Shown here one piece after another: positions 35,601-46,800 of a stretch of 64,000 nucleotides of DNA (its first letter is position 1; each line of letters opens with the position of its first letter). Made by a program: the position numbers and the translations under genes. The stretch comes from Nematostella vectensis (taxonomy: Eukaryota > Cnidaria > Anthozoa > Actiniaria > Edwardsiidae). The stretch lies in the NCBI RefSeq assembly GCF_932526225.1, contig NC_064039.1, positions 4,105,001 through 4,169,000 on the forward strand, given 5' to 3'. The notes below the pieces were generated by a model, which was not told the DNA's origin, did not search any database, and saw only the letters and a list, made by a program, of their open reading frames with translations.

Positions 35601-38114
35601 CTGGATAATGCACTTGGGACAGCGAAAACAGTAACAACGTCGAAAGCTTACTAAATCCTTTTTTGTATTATTAAGGCTTCACTTTTCTTCGGGAGAAAAG
35701 TATAACTTATATCCTTGATAGGGGATTGATTTTTTAAAAAATCATAAATGACCAGTAAGGGCGTGGCTGTGTCCCCCTACCGTGCCCCCCCCCCCCCCCC
35801 CCCCCCCCCCCACTCTTCCAATATTTCTAGGCCTGCTACAGCTCTTTCGGAGCTTTTGATCATTCCTTCCGGGTGCTTAGCCAGGATTTGCTGAGGGCAG
35901 GCGTGTCATAATGTATGTTATATATAACAACCAATATTTGGGTGTTCCTCGAAAAGGGAACCACTTTTTGGCGGTTTATGGTTGGGGGGAGGTCGCGCAT
36001 CTATTGCCTAGTTGACGATAGCTGAGGACTTGATTCTCGATCGACTCCTCAGATCTTCCTCTTTTAAATTTGCAGACACACATAGTGCTGCTTTGAGGTC
36101 CATATGGAGCAAAGTTGTACATATACAACCGTTAGAACAACGTTGATTCTCAGCCGAGCAAAGTTTCAACGGGACAAACAGGCCTTTTAGGAACTCACTT
36201 GCAATAAACTTTGTTGGTCTGAAGATGGCGGTCGTTCAGAGTTGCTGACTTAGTTTAGATTCATATCGGTTCCGAAACTATGCTAACTAAAGTTTAGATT
36301 TATTTACGCTACAGCCATGGAAATTGGCGGTTTTTCGGGTGAGAAATCAATTAAGCAAATTTTCAGGCCTCGCTTTAAATCATCTGGAAAACAGCCCATT
36401 CTGTTATTTACTTCCGCCTTCAGCCAACCCCTTCATAGAAATTGTTAAAGGATGAATGCTTGTTATTTTAGATGAAAGTGAAACTCTGTTTTCCTCTTAG
36501 AGTTCTGTCAGTTGTAAATTTCAGAAGAGGGATTTTTTATTAAGGGTAAGTATATCAAAAAGTCATTGCTAGTTTAAATAAAACAAAAAGTAAGCACGGG
36601 CGTTTATCACGAGCTTGTTTGGAGCCAATTTCTTTCTTCCAGGTCAAAATGTGTGTGATACCCATGGCTACAACATTTGGCGTAATGTAGGCTGGGTTTG
36701 AGGGATTTTTGGGGCCGTATACTATGACCTTGGCATGGTGTCCTGTTACCTGAAAATTGTTCAATTCACTAACTTTTAATGCATTATGCATCAGAACAAA
36801 GCACTGTTTGGTAATTGGGTATGTGGTGATAATGTGCCATAAAATATCTGCTCAATACTCTTTTTAACACATTTGAGGAAAACGATCGGCTCAAAACAAA
36901 CGCGTGGATAAAACCCCATTTAAAATGAACCATTTCAGCAAGCAAAAAAGAAAGGGGACAGGATTTGGAGTAATTTTCTGTCTCAGAGACCTTTAGATCG
37001 AGGTTTTACCAGTTTACCGCAAACAGGGAACCGCTGTTCCACAACAACAGAGACGAGAGAGACTGGGAGTACCCGTGAAAGCTGCGTTTTTCATCATCTA
37101 GAATGGTGACTTAAATCGGGAAAGGTTCTTTATCAAGAATTTTCTTACTGAAGTTATCTTTGCAAAAACACGTGCCTTGGAAATCTAAGCTAACTTATAT
37201 TTTTCCAAGGTAAGAAATGTTTTTTCGGCGGCTTCATACCCTTCAGCCTTCTCTCGTCCAGTGGCATTTTGGCTCTGGTACCCAGGGTATACCCTTGGTT
37301 GATAAAATTTGACGCTAAATTTGCTTGAAATGTATTCTATTTTGTCTTATGATCTTAATAAAAGAATCTACCAAAATTATTGGTGAGGGATCAGGGAGGT
37401 AATAGCGAAATCTAAATCAGCCCTATGATCATCAGAGGACATATACAATATATTCTTTTTATTTATGTGTGATAAATTCGAAAGAAAAATCATAAGGAAA
37501 TGTGTTTACGTTTGAGGTTGATTTGTCATTTGACACGGATCTCATCTAAATGAAGAAAAACGATTAAGTGTGTTCGTGTTAAAAAAATATGTTTCACGGG
37601 AACTCGAAATTATTGCACTCACATCGTTGTTCTCGACTTGATGAAGATCGTTTATTGAGATCGAGTTTGTTTTTTAGCGTAGGATATTGTAAACAAACTC
37701 TGAGGAAATCACCTGGGGTCCTGCATAGTTTACTTAACACTTTTTGGGCGGGCTATTCATTTCGAAAGAATCTGTGACTTCAGGGTACCGCTCAAATTGC
37801 TGAAACTTGCTGAAAACAGAAAAAGGCTTCAAGATCCAATTCAACGAAGGGAGATATTACATTTTGATGGTCTGTGCTATGCCAGATATTCAACTCAAAG
37901 CAGATTATAATATTTAAAAAGAAAAAAAGTATTTTCATGGTTTAATTGATTATTTATTACGGGACTGACCGCGTTATATCGCCGTAGCAGAGAGGGGCAC
38001 TGACCCTCCCACCCCCAAAAAAATCAATTCTGTCAATCAACCTCTTGACGAGATGATGATCAAATGCGCTTAAAAAAGAAAGTAAAATCCGAAAAGGAAG
38101 TAAAAGAAATAGGG
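29646..38114. other. Gene-poor intergenic sequence, no gene recognised
   Basis: About 8.5 kb with only short frames that lack motifs or plausible splice partners. Contains C runs at 35301-35314, 35378-35390 and 35785-35811 and the tandem duplication at 34178-34385. Regulatory content cannot be judged by eye. Confidence 0.5.
34178..34385 (+). repeat. 105-bp tandem duplication
   Basis: Two near-identical units start with AATCAGTATCGACATGG at 34181 and 34286 and end in TTTATTCTTTGGT; the second lacks two bases near CCCTAGGG/CCCTGG. No coding content. Confidence 0.85.
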
Positions 38115-38248
38115 GTTATTTGCCGGGTGGGAGGTCCGTATCGTGAAATACCGTGACCGAGGTCTTGAAAATGAAGGCCGAGGTCAGTATTTTCAAGGCC
38201 AGGTCACGGTATTTCACGATACGGACCGACCTTAACCCAGTAAATAAC
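38115..38248. mobile_element. Fold-back hairpin (MITE-like), arms about 60 bp
   Basis: GTCCGTATCGTGAAATACCG in the left arm (38133-38172) is matched in inverted orientation by the right arm (38189-38227), with a 16-bp loop; weaker pairing continues outward to 38115 and 38248 (GTTATTTGCCGGGT against ACCCAGTAAATAAC). A run of T follows at about 38260-38278. The structure is typical of fold-back MITEs. No target-site duplication was identified. Confidence 0.65.
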
Positions 38249-38808
38249 TTTTTTGTTTTTTTTTTTTTTTTTTTTTTCAGCGCCAGAGCGAGCAGCGCGC
38301 GCAAAATATCGATTCTCGGACCTAGGGCAGATACAGGAATCTCCCGACCGCTTTATTAGCCAGAATGCAGGATTCTTTACCGTGACCACTAAAAAAAAAA
38401 AAGAAACTTATACATAAAAATAAAACGTTAAATAAAAAGCTATGTAAGGCAATAAGGTGACCCTCCCCCAATATTTTTGGATACTATGCACTGTACACTG
38501 TTGTATCGTGGCAGAAGGTTTTGATCGTGTTGAACAAGTTAGTGCACTATGAAAGAGTTGGCTCCGAGGAGCCTTTAGCCCTGTGCAAACCTGCCAGCAT
38601 GTTGGCAATAAGTTCACGCGTGACTGGCGTTTGATGCATGACGGGACCAAAGGAACCCCAAGACTCCATCATTGTAGCTTCTGCGCATGTGCGAGTAGCT
38701 ACTTGTCATCACGTCGAAAAAAAAGAAAAAAAGTAAGATCTGCCGCGGGGTTTGCTGGGAAAATTTGACTTCGGATACACTTCGGGATATGATCGTTACG
38801 AAGCGCCA

Positions 38809-38844
38809 GCCGGCGTCTCGTCCTCTTCAGGACGGGACGCCGGC
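38809..38844. repeat. GC-rich perfect-but-one palindrome
   Basis: GCCGGCGTCTCGTCCT and AGGACGGGACGCCGGC form a 16-bp hairpin with one G-T pair and a 4-base loop. A further GCCGGCGTCG lies at about 38898. The surrounding 100 bp is rich in CpG (GTGCGCGCGC, AACGTGCGCG), unlike its AT-rich neighbourhood. Confidence 0.6.
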
Positions 38845-39133
38845 AAAAATTGGCGTGCGCGCGCAATCGAACGTGCGCGAGGCGGCGTCCTCTTGCCGGC
38901 GTCGTGGATCTAAATCACCCTAGTGTGTTTTTGAGGACGGAACGTGAGGTATGTCCAAAATTACTTTCCTACCTTTCACTTCGTTCGTTTAAAATTTCAA
39001 ATCGTGAATCATAAAAAAGGCGCTTTAATACGACCAAAGAACACGCAAAAATTAAACATAAACACAGCACTAGACTACACACGTCTTTTCAACAACTTGT
39101 TTTTTTTATTTTTCACTAATTTTGATTTTCGCC

Positions 39134-39928
39134 TTCCCTGCTAGCAGAGGCCTCTTTTCTCTGTATTTCGCTGGGCTGGAGTTCGCGAGGAAAAGATACC
39201 TCTGCCATGGGTCGCAAGTTCGTTTGATCAAACCGCCGTCCACGATCGTGGACGAGATCCAGAGCGCATGCTCCGTTCATTAATTACTGGACACTATTTG
39301 AGCCCACAATGACTAGCGCATGCATAAAACGTATATCCGCTGCGGGATAATAAGCCCGCATTCGAAACGGCGTCTTCCGTAGAAATATCACGCGACGAAT
39401 TATAAAAGAAGCCATTCAATGCCTTATCTTTATTCAGAATTTTCTCTCTTTTGACTAACGAGTCAATCTTCCGTTTACAGGTTTTGCATATTCTTCTGGG
39501 AATAGCTGATCAAAGTTTAACAAAAAGTTTTGTAACATTTTTTTCGAATCCAACTGTGCGATATTTACATCAAAGAAACTCGCCTGCCCAGATGTCTTGA
39601 AATTAATCCCACAAACAAGACAAAACTCGTCTTTGCTGCGTTTGTTGTTCAATCTTTTTAGTGACGTTGTAGGTGATTGAAATTGAACAGTTGTTTTCTT
39701 TTTTCGGAGAGGAGAACTAACCGGAGTTTGATTCATGATTTCCGACTAAACCAATGCAAAGCATATTGACAGCTTTCGCGCGATGGTACGGGTTTTGGCA
39801 CGTCGGTCGCTTATTAACGCTCACGCATGCGCAACAGAAACAGTTTCGACCCATGGCAGAGGTATCTTTTCCTCGCGAACTCCAAGCCCAGCGAAATACA
39901 GAGAAAAGAGGCCTCTGCTAGCAGGGAA
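39134..39928. mobile_element. 795-bp Mutator-like (MULE) element, 9-bp target-site duplication
   Basis: Terminal inverted repeats of 81-82 bp (39134-39214 and 39847-39928), nearly identical with one single-base indel, starting TTCCCTGCTAGCAGAGG. The element is flanked by the 9-bp direct repeat ATTTTCGCC at 39125-39133 and 39929-39937. Long TIRs with 9-bp duplications are the signature of Mutator-like DNA transposons. At 795 bp it cannot encode a full transposase and is non-autonomous; it carries one 93-codon frame (39455-39736, minus). Confidence 0.8.
39455..39736 (-). CDS. 93-codon open frame inside the MULE-like element
   Basis: ATG at 39736, TAG at 39455-39457. The N-terminal half is basic and Ser/Thr-rich; then comes EFCLVCGINFKTSG, a CxxC pair typical of half a zinc site, followed by an amphipathic stretch. 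I do not recognise a family. It could be a remnant of the transposon's own gene or a captured host exon; expression is unproven. Confidence 0.35.
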   Translation of the reverse strand: MNQTPVSSPLRKKKTTVQFQSPTTSLKRLNNKRSKDEFCLVCGINFKTSGQASFFDVNIAQLDSKKMLQNFLLNFDQLFPEEYAKPVNGRLTR

Positions 39929-39990
39929 ATTTTCGCCCTATGTTTACCGTAAAACCGATAGGGACAAATAAAGAGCTTGGGCTACCTGTG

Positions 39991-40257
39991 CACAAACTCG
40001 CAAAAGCAAGATACAAAATCGCAAATGCAAAGTACAAACTCGCAAAAGCAAACTACAAATTAGCAAAAGGAAAATACAAACTCGCAAAAGCAAAACACAA
40101 ACTAGCAAAAGCAAAATACAAACTCGCAAAGGCAAAATACAAACTCGCAAAAGCAAAATACAAACTACTCGCAATAGCAAAGTACAAAGTCGCAAAAGCA
40201 AAATACAAACTAGGAAAAGCAAAGTACAAACCCGCGAAAGCAAAATACAAACTCGTG
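39991..40257 (+). repeat. 21-bp repeat, about 12 copies
   Basis: Units of ACTCGCAAAAGCAAAATACAA type follow one another with single-base changes; one unit is 3 bp longer. Because 21 is a multiple of three the array is open in several frames; the plus frame 39940-40335 would encode a KAKYKLA heptad repeat and the minus frames FASLYFA or VCILLLR repeats. I treat these as repeat artefacts unless a transcript is shown. Confidence 0.85.
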
Positions 40258-40335
40258 ATGTTGTTTGCAAAACATGGAAATCCGAAACCGAATAGGGCAG
40301 TGGCCCCGCTGGGCTTCCGTAACCTAAACATGTAA

Positions 40336-41218
40336 AAACATTATAACAACTGTGAAGAAAAAAGGTCTTTGCATCGGTAAGCTTACGATTTTCTTCGAAG
40401 CAACAGCTTTAACAAGAAGCATGAATTGTGGCGCTATGTAGCTCACAGAAAAAGCTAACTTTTTGTGTTAAATGTGAGATTTCGGTGTTCAAGAATACGA
40501 AAAACCTTGCCGTGAATGACTTACCTCTAGCTGTCTAGAATGGGTAAACGTGAACTTCAAACGGCAAACTCATTCAAACGCGACGGCAAGTCCTGGTCAC
40601 GTGACTGCTTGAGGTTCGCGGTCACTCGAAAATCATGAACTCGAATTTCCCGCTAACTCGACTGTTTTTCGTTTCCCTCGGCCTAATTCAACCCCGATAA
40701 CTCAAACTTTGGTCCCATGACTTTTCATCAAATCAAGGAAATAGGTTCTGTGTTACTGGATTATCGTTCGATACCCGAACGTCTCTCTATTTAGTGGCGA
40801 GCGAGGTGACGGTGAAAATTGCTCAACGATTGCCTCGACGACGGGAAACAATCACGTCATTTTTCCAGCCACAATAGTAAAAAAGTACATTGCTGCCTAC
40901 TGACCTCTTTGCTTAAAAAAGACCACGTGATAACTGTCGAAAACCTTATCAACATAAATAGCACCTGAAATTCCTGTACCACCAGAAGTATAGTATACAG
41001 TCATTTTCAAAAACACAGTGCCCCAGACTATTTAGATATATGGCGTAAAGGCGTTTTGCTCACTGAGCTACCAGGGATAAAACCTCCAGCAACAACTTTA
41101 TCATATAGCTGCGTGCAGGGGGGGAGGGAGGGTCTTCCCATGTCGACCCCCCCCCCCCCCCCCCGCTATATAAAGGTGATTGACAAATTCATTGACAATT
41201 AAGCGCTGAATAAAAATG
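40336..41218. other. Intergenic sequence downstream of PAIP2
   Basis: No gene recognised. A C run lies at 41147-41164. An ATTAAA on the minus strand at 41219-41224, 126 bases after the PAIP2 stop, is its likely poly-A signal. Confidence 0.45.
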
Positions 41219-41349
41219 TTTAATATTCTGTCTAATTAGGTAAAGTCATATTACTCCACCTTAACAATTTACAATATCTTCAATGAGAATATCCCTTGTA
41301 TTTACAAAAAACAGAGTGAAAACATTGCCATCTCTGCCCTTTTCTACAG

Positions 41350-42585
41350 CTATGCCGTTTTTACTCCAGGTACAAAGACTTTGGCATTTGGGTTGAGCTT
41401 GCTGTTACTCTATAAAAGAAAACGAAAAAATTTAATTAGAAAATTATAATTAGAAAAAGTTAGAATTACATTTTAACAATAACTTTTAATAAAATATGTA
41501 AATTAATATTTACATGTTTTATAATGTAGTTATTTTTAGTTTGTGTTCTATAACCTGCATTTTGGTGATTGCATAGAATATGATTTTTGGTCATTATTTG
41601 ATAATTGCAACACATTTGTTATGTATAAGAAAACAGCCGCCTTTTTTTTCGCTTTTGAGAGTCTATCTTCTCTGACATGCCTGACATGGCGGGAAATCCA
41701 AACGAGTTTGTTTATCTTTTTCCTAGGAGCTTTGACTAAAACCATACAGAGCAACTTAAAAGCAGTAAAGAAAAATGTTGGAACCGCCAAGAAGCATCCA
41801 TTTTCGATGTAATTAGGAAGCCGAAAGGTAATCGCTTTATTCAAACTTCGACCCAAGGGACTTAGCACTCAGAACAATTTGCATTTAAAAAACATGAACA
41901 AAAACAACATAATTAAAAATAACTCATAACTTACTGTCTTTCTAAAAAAAATAAAAACCCCGTCCAAAAATGTAAAAACAGAGACAAAAGAGATGAACAA
42001 ATGAATATGAATATGTTTTCAACATCAAACTGAATCGAAAGATTTCGTTCGCTCGTCTCTGTCATGAGAATTGATAAAAACATCGCGATCGTTTTCCGAA
42101 AACGATCGATCAGCCGAAAATCTTGGTAGATGCAGCTCGAAATATTGAATATATCTCTTCAAATATTAAACCAAATATCGTTTAAGCAAATAAATTCTTT
42201 AAAATTCGACTCGTGTAGAGCCACAAAGGACACGAACAACCAGCATAACAAAACAAAAACCCACCAGAACTCGTTGGCTATAAGCGTCAAATCGCGGATA
42301 GCCAGACGAATTGTTGTTCATCGAGACGTTTCGCCGTTGTTGTTGAGGCACTTGTGGACTAGGGTTACTAATTTTCATGCTCTCGAACTTTTGCTGGGCT
42401 ATGATTTCCGTGGCGCTCATCGTTTCTCTTTCTTCCTCATCTTCGAGAAGTTGTTCGATGCAGTTTCTAATGAACTCTTCTTCGATAAGTTGTTCCTCGA
42501 TTTGTCGATCGAAATCCTCCATGTTTTCCATCCACATGTAATCTTCAAAGGGATTTGGCTCGTTATTTTTCGGTTGCTTTTCCAT
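41350..42585 (-). CDS. PAIP2: Poly(A)-binding-protein-interacting protein 2, 2 exons
   Basis: Small acidic translational repressor that binds poly(A)-binding protein and competes with eIF4G and poly(A). Exon 1 is 42265-42585 (107 codons) and exon 2 is 41350-41409 (19 codons plus stop), joined in phase 0 with a GTGGGT donor and a TTTATAG acceptor; 126 aa, against 127 for human PAIP2. Exon 1 holds the PAM1 region, [19 protein letters not shown] followed by acidic [13 protein letters not shown]. Exon 2 encodes the PAM2 motif [13 protein letters not shown] near the C-terminus, the peptide that docks in the PABP MLLE domain. The stretch between the motifs is Gln/Asn-rich and differs from vertebrates. 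ATG has A at -3 and G at +4. Head-to-head with ATP5ME; a CRE palindrome lies 210 bp upstream. Confidence 0.95.
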
Positions 42586-42794
42586 ACTGACCTATACAAG
42601 CTTCTTTTCTGCAGTTTTATGTGTCAAGTGAAATCGTGCCTCGGTCTGTTGTTCTGCGGATATTTCGATCGGTCTCGCACATCACCTGTCACTCGACCAA
42701 TCAGGGATCAGTAAACTGACAACCACATAACATAACACTCGAATGGGTTTTGTGATGTAAGCCAATCTCTTCCGGTTTCGGGCCTTGGGTGTTG

Positions 42795-42802
42795 TGACGT
42801 CA
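42795..42802. promoter_or_regulatory. CRE palindrome upstream of PAIP2
   Basis: TGACGTCA in GTGACGTCACGTCAG, 210 bp upstream of the PAIP2 ATG and about 1 kb upstream of ATP5ME. A candidate CREB/ATF site in the PAIP2 promoter. Confidence 0.4.
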
Positions 42803-43826
42803 CGTCAGTTAGGCGGAGAGGTGTGTTAGTTCACGCATCAACTAGAGAACTACGACATTACAACATTATCTAGCGTATTTTTTATTGATGTGTTTTTTTT
42901 TAATTCATGCGTTATGATATAAAGCAGCTTTTTATAACTTAAGAAATTGGATTAGCTTTTTGAGTGCGGAGCTCAATAACTGTAAATATTGCCTGAGGAA
43001 AACGAATGAGTTACTCTCTCCAAATTCACTTTACGCGTATGTTGATGAATTAATTTTAAAATGTCTGCTAGGTTAGAATAAACTCAGATAACACGCGATA
43101 TAATGTATGATGAATAATCGCTAAATATCTAGAATATATAAATGGCATCTAAATGAAATTTCAGATATTGTATGCCTCACGTTTTAACCATTTCTTTCGC
43201 ACGCGTTGGTAGCTCAACGTGACCTCTATGGCACGTTCGCTTGTGAGTGCATCCCCAATACTCGTCATCAGTCACGATTGTCTGTCTGATGGAGCCCGAG
43301 TGTCACAAAATTACTCGATTCGGGAAAGTTCTTGCCTCGAACCGCAGAAGGCGGCATTCACCGGGTATCCTGTGGCTTACCAGTTTATAGTGGAAAAAAA
43401 ATTCTCTATTCTTTAGAATTTGCACAGGAAGAATACGATCCTTTCTGGAAAAACATTCTAAGAAGTTCAATATCGATGATACTGTTTACATATGAATGTA
43501 GTTTCCCGATCTTTTGCATCGTCAGTCGCATACATACCAACTTGCCCCCCATCCCCTAAAAGAAGAAAAGAAAAACGGCGCGTAAAGCTGGATTATGTAT
43601 ATTCGTGAAGCCCTGCAACGTATTCGGCACAATGAATGGATATAATATAGGCTGCGTAAGCAAAGAGCTTTGCAAAATATCGGGTTTCCTGTGGTGACTG
43701 CATTGGGACCAGAGCTTGGCTCCCGTAATGCAATGCTTTCTTCTCGTCTGGTCGCCATCTTGGTTCAGTCGTGGTGTTGAGACCGGGAGACAAATAGATC
43801 AAGAAATCCTTGGGTAGAGGAGCAAA
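42803..43826. other. PAIP2 / ATP5ME divergent intergenic region
   Basis: The two genes start 1,241 bp apart on opposite strands. Apart from the CRE noted above I see no gene or repeat. Frames at 43219-43758 have no motifs. Confidence 0.4.
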
Positions 43827-46800
43827 ATGCCAGTTAGGGTCAATCCTGCTATAAGAGTAAGTGATACTTTGTTTATATTTTTTGATCATGTTTTTATTAT
43901 TACCAATGCAACATCTTGTGGTATAAATAACCCAGTCTTGAAGTTTTTGAGTTTAATGCACAGTTTAGTGTTTGCTTCACATGATCAAATCAGAAATACG
44001 TTATATTTAGTGTAAACGCTACTCAATTATATTATATCTTTACTTTCCATTTTTATTTCTCTGTTATAGTTCTCTCGTTACGCAGCTCTTGCCATTGGTG
44101 TTGCTTATGGATATAGTAGAAATGGTAAGTCTGAGATAGACCGAGACACTTGCACTCCCTTCTTTGGCGAGCGCCTTATTTGGCGAGGTCCCAAAATAGG
44201 CCATCTATTTTTTCATGCATAAAGTAGTCGCTCTGTTAGCCTCAGGGGGGAGAGCGCAGAAAGAAGGGCTGCGGATACTCTACTCAAAACCAAAGTTTTT
44301 ACATTAGAAAATCTACTATGTGATTCTAAGTGATTTGATTGGTTAAGGTTGGTCTCCGTGTTAAATATCTGGCAGCAGGGAGTGCAAAACATGCTGCTGT
44401 GTTGATATGCATTGACAAGCAAGGACTTGTAATGACTAACCAAAGCAACCATTCAGCCAACTACCCTAGGTTGCCAGTTGAGCATCATTGATCATATTCT
44501 AATGGAGAGTCTAAGTGATTTCTGTAGAATATTCACACCAAAAGAAGAACATTGTTTGGCAGTTCCAAGCCTCATTGAAGGGAAAAAAAACTGTTGTTTT
44601 ACCTACTGGGTTTGGTTAAAGTTTTAATTGAAAGTGCTTATACTGTGCCAAAAGTTGGACGAATCTTGCCGCTGATAGGAGAAAGCCACTCATATTTCGC
44701 CGCTTAGGGCTATCTTAGTATAAATCCACTCACATACTATCACGAATCTGGCAATTTGATTGGCTCCCATACTCACTATCTATACTCTGCTAGCAGAGCT
44801 TTCTTCCTGTTTGTTTCTATCAGTTCACTTATCCGTGTCACGTCTCTGTTCTTTCATGTTCTCGTTTGTTTGTGTCAGCAGGAAAAACCCCTGCTGACAG
44901 CCGCTATCGAATCCTGTTGAGCATGCATGCAATTCTTTTTGCGGTTACCATGGGAATTCTCTTCATGCAAAGCTGTATTTTGAAATTCCCCTCCACAGCC
45001 ACTGGCTAGGTGGCAGATTCGTAGCTAAAAGTGGTTAAAGTTTATTTTTGCTATAAATAGGGCTATCAAACAAGACCAGTAGACAGATACTTCAGAGTTT
45101 TGAAATTGTAATGTTTGGGATTCCTGTTTGTATGACCGCAAGGTTTTCTGGGTTACAGCAATAAACAACGAGAGTCCGCCATTACTGTTTATTCGTTTTG
45201 ATCCTAAGGTTTTTCTCAAATACATTACATTTTCATGGGAACAGTATATCGAGCGTCTAAACTTCTATTTTGAAGCAAATGGAGTAACTACGTCTGACGA
45301 TGACTTGAAAATACGCCGTGCAATCCTCCTCAGTTCGGTAGGGAAAAAAACCTACAAATTAATGTCTGATCTGCTGGCCCCAGCGAAACCTGGAGAGAAA
45401 TCTTATGCTGACTTGTGCACCTTGGTAAAGAGCCATTTCAACCCAAAACCGAGTGAAAGCGTGCAACGGCACAAGTTCAATAACCGTTTCAGATTGAGCG
45501 GGGAGAACGTGTCTGACTTTGTAGCGGCTCTACGAAACATGGCAGAATACTGCAATTTTGGTGGCAGTCTGGAAAATATGCTGCGTGATCGTCTGGTGTC
45601 TGGAATTAACAATGAAAGAATCCAAAGGCGTTTGCTATCAGAAGAGAACTTAACTTTCAAAAAAGCTTACGACATTGCTTCGTCTATGGAAACGACCGCA
45701 CAGCACATGGCCGATCTTCAATCTGCTCCTTCTACGTTAAGTTCAACGTCTGCATCTGTAAAAAAGGTCAGTTCTTCGCCCTTACCGCGTTCTAAAAGCG
45801 AAAATAAAGAGTGTTATCGTTGTGGAAAAAATCACCACCCGTCAAAATGTCGTTTCAAGGAGGCCACGTGCCATTATTGTAAAAAGAAAGGACATATTGT
45901 TGCCAAATGTCTCAAAAAAAGCAAAAAAGTCGTCCGAGACAACCAAGCCAAATTCAAACCACCATCCAAAACAAGGGAAACCAGCAATTCATGTCCTGGA
46001 TACTGATAAAGAAATAGAAGATGAAGATATATATCCATTGTTTGCTGTCAGTCAAGGCAACCGCCAAAATCCGTATGTAGTAGATGTTGAATTAAATGGT
46101 CTTAAAGTTCAAATGGAACTGGACACTGGTGCATCACTTTCAGTAATCGGAGAGGACATTTTTGATCAATTGAAGAACATTGAGGGTTCATCTCTCAATC
46201 TGCAAGATACCAAGCTAACCTTGAAAACATACACCGGGGAGACAATTCCAGTTTTAGGAAAGCTTGTAGTGGAAGTCAAGTACAAGGACTTCTTTGAACA
46301 CTTGCCAGTTATAGTTGTACAAGGCAAGGTGCCCAGTCTCTTTGGACGAGATTGGTTACAACATGTTAAGTTGTCATGGCCAGAGATTTTCCTAGTTCAA
46401 GTTGTATCCCCTGATGTGTCTGACCTGCTAAAGAAACATGAAAATTTATTCAAGGAAGGACTAGGGACAATTCAAGGAGTAAAAGCAAAGATATACATTG
46501 ATCCTCAAGCCAAACCCAAGTACTTCAAACCTCGCACGTTAGAATATGCACGACGTCAGAAGGTAGAGAGAGAATTGGACCGTTTGTTAGAAGAAGGAAC
46601 AATTCGTCCAGTTCAATTTTCGGAATGGGCAACACCCATTGTGCCCATTGTCAAATCTGATGAGTCTATACGCATTTGTGGAGACTTCAAAGTTACTTTG
46701 AACCAAGTTAGCAAACTTGACAATTACCCAATTCCTAAAACAGAGGATCTGCTAGCTCAACTTGGAGGTGGAGTGCAGTTTACAAAACTAGATCTGAGTC

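Noticed and set aside
41543-41868. Opposing 89- and 106-codon frames in the PAIP2 intron
   Set aside because: Both are without motifs and lie wholly in an intron whose splice sites are supported by the PAM2 exon.
42130-42714. 194-codon plus-strand frame
   Set aside because: Antisense shadow of PAIP2 exon 1 and its leader; the minus-strand reading has clear family motifs and correct splicing.
44780-45229. A longer 5' LTR starting upstream, with the TATAAATAG near 45050 as its TATA box
   Set aside because: Similarity with the 3' end begins exactly at 45107, where TG...CA ends, inverted termini and the GAAAT duplication agree; upstream sequence is not repeated at the 3' side.
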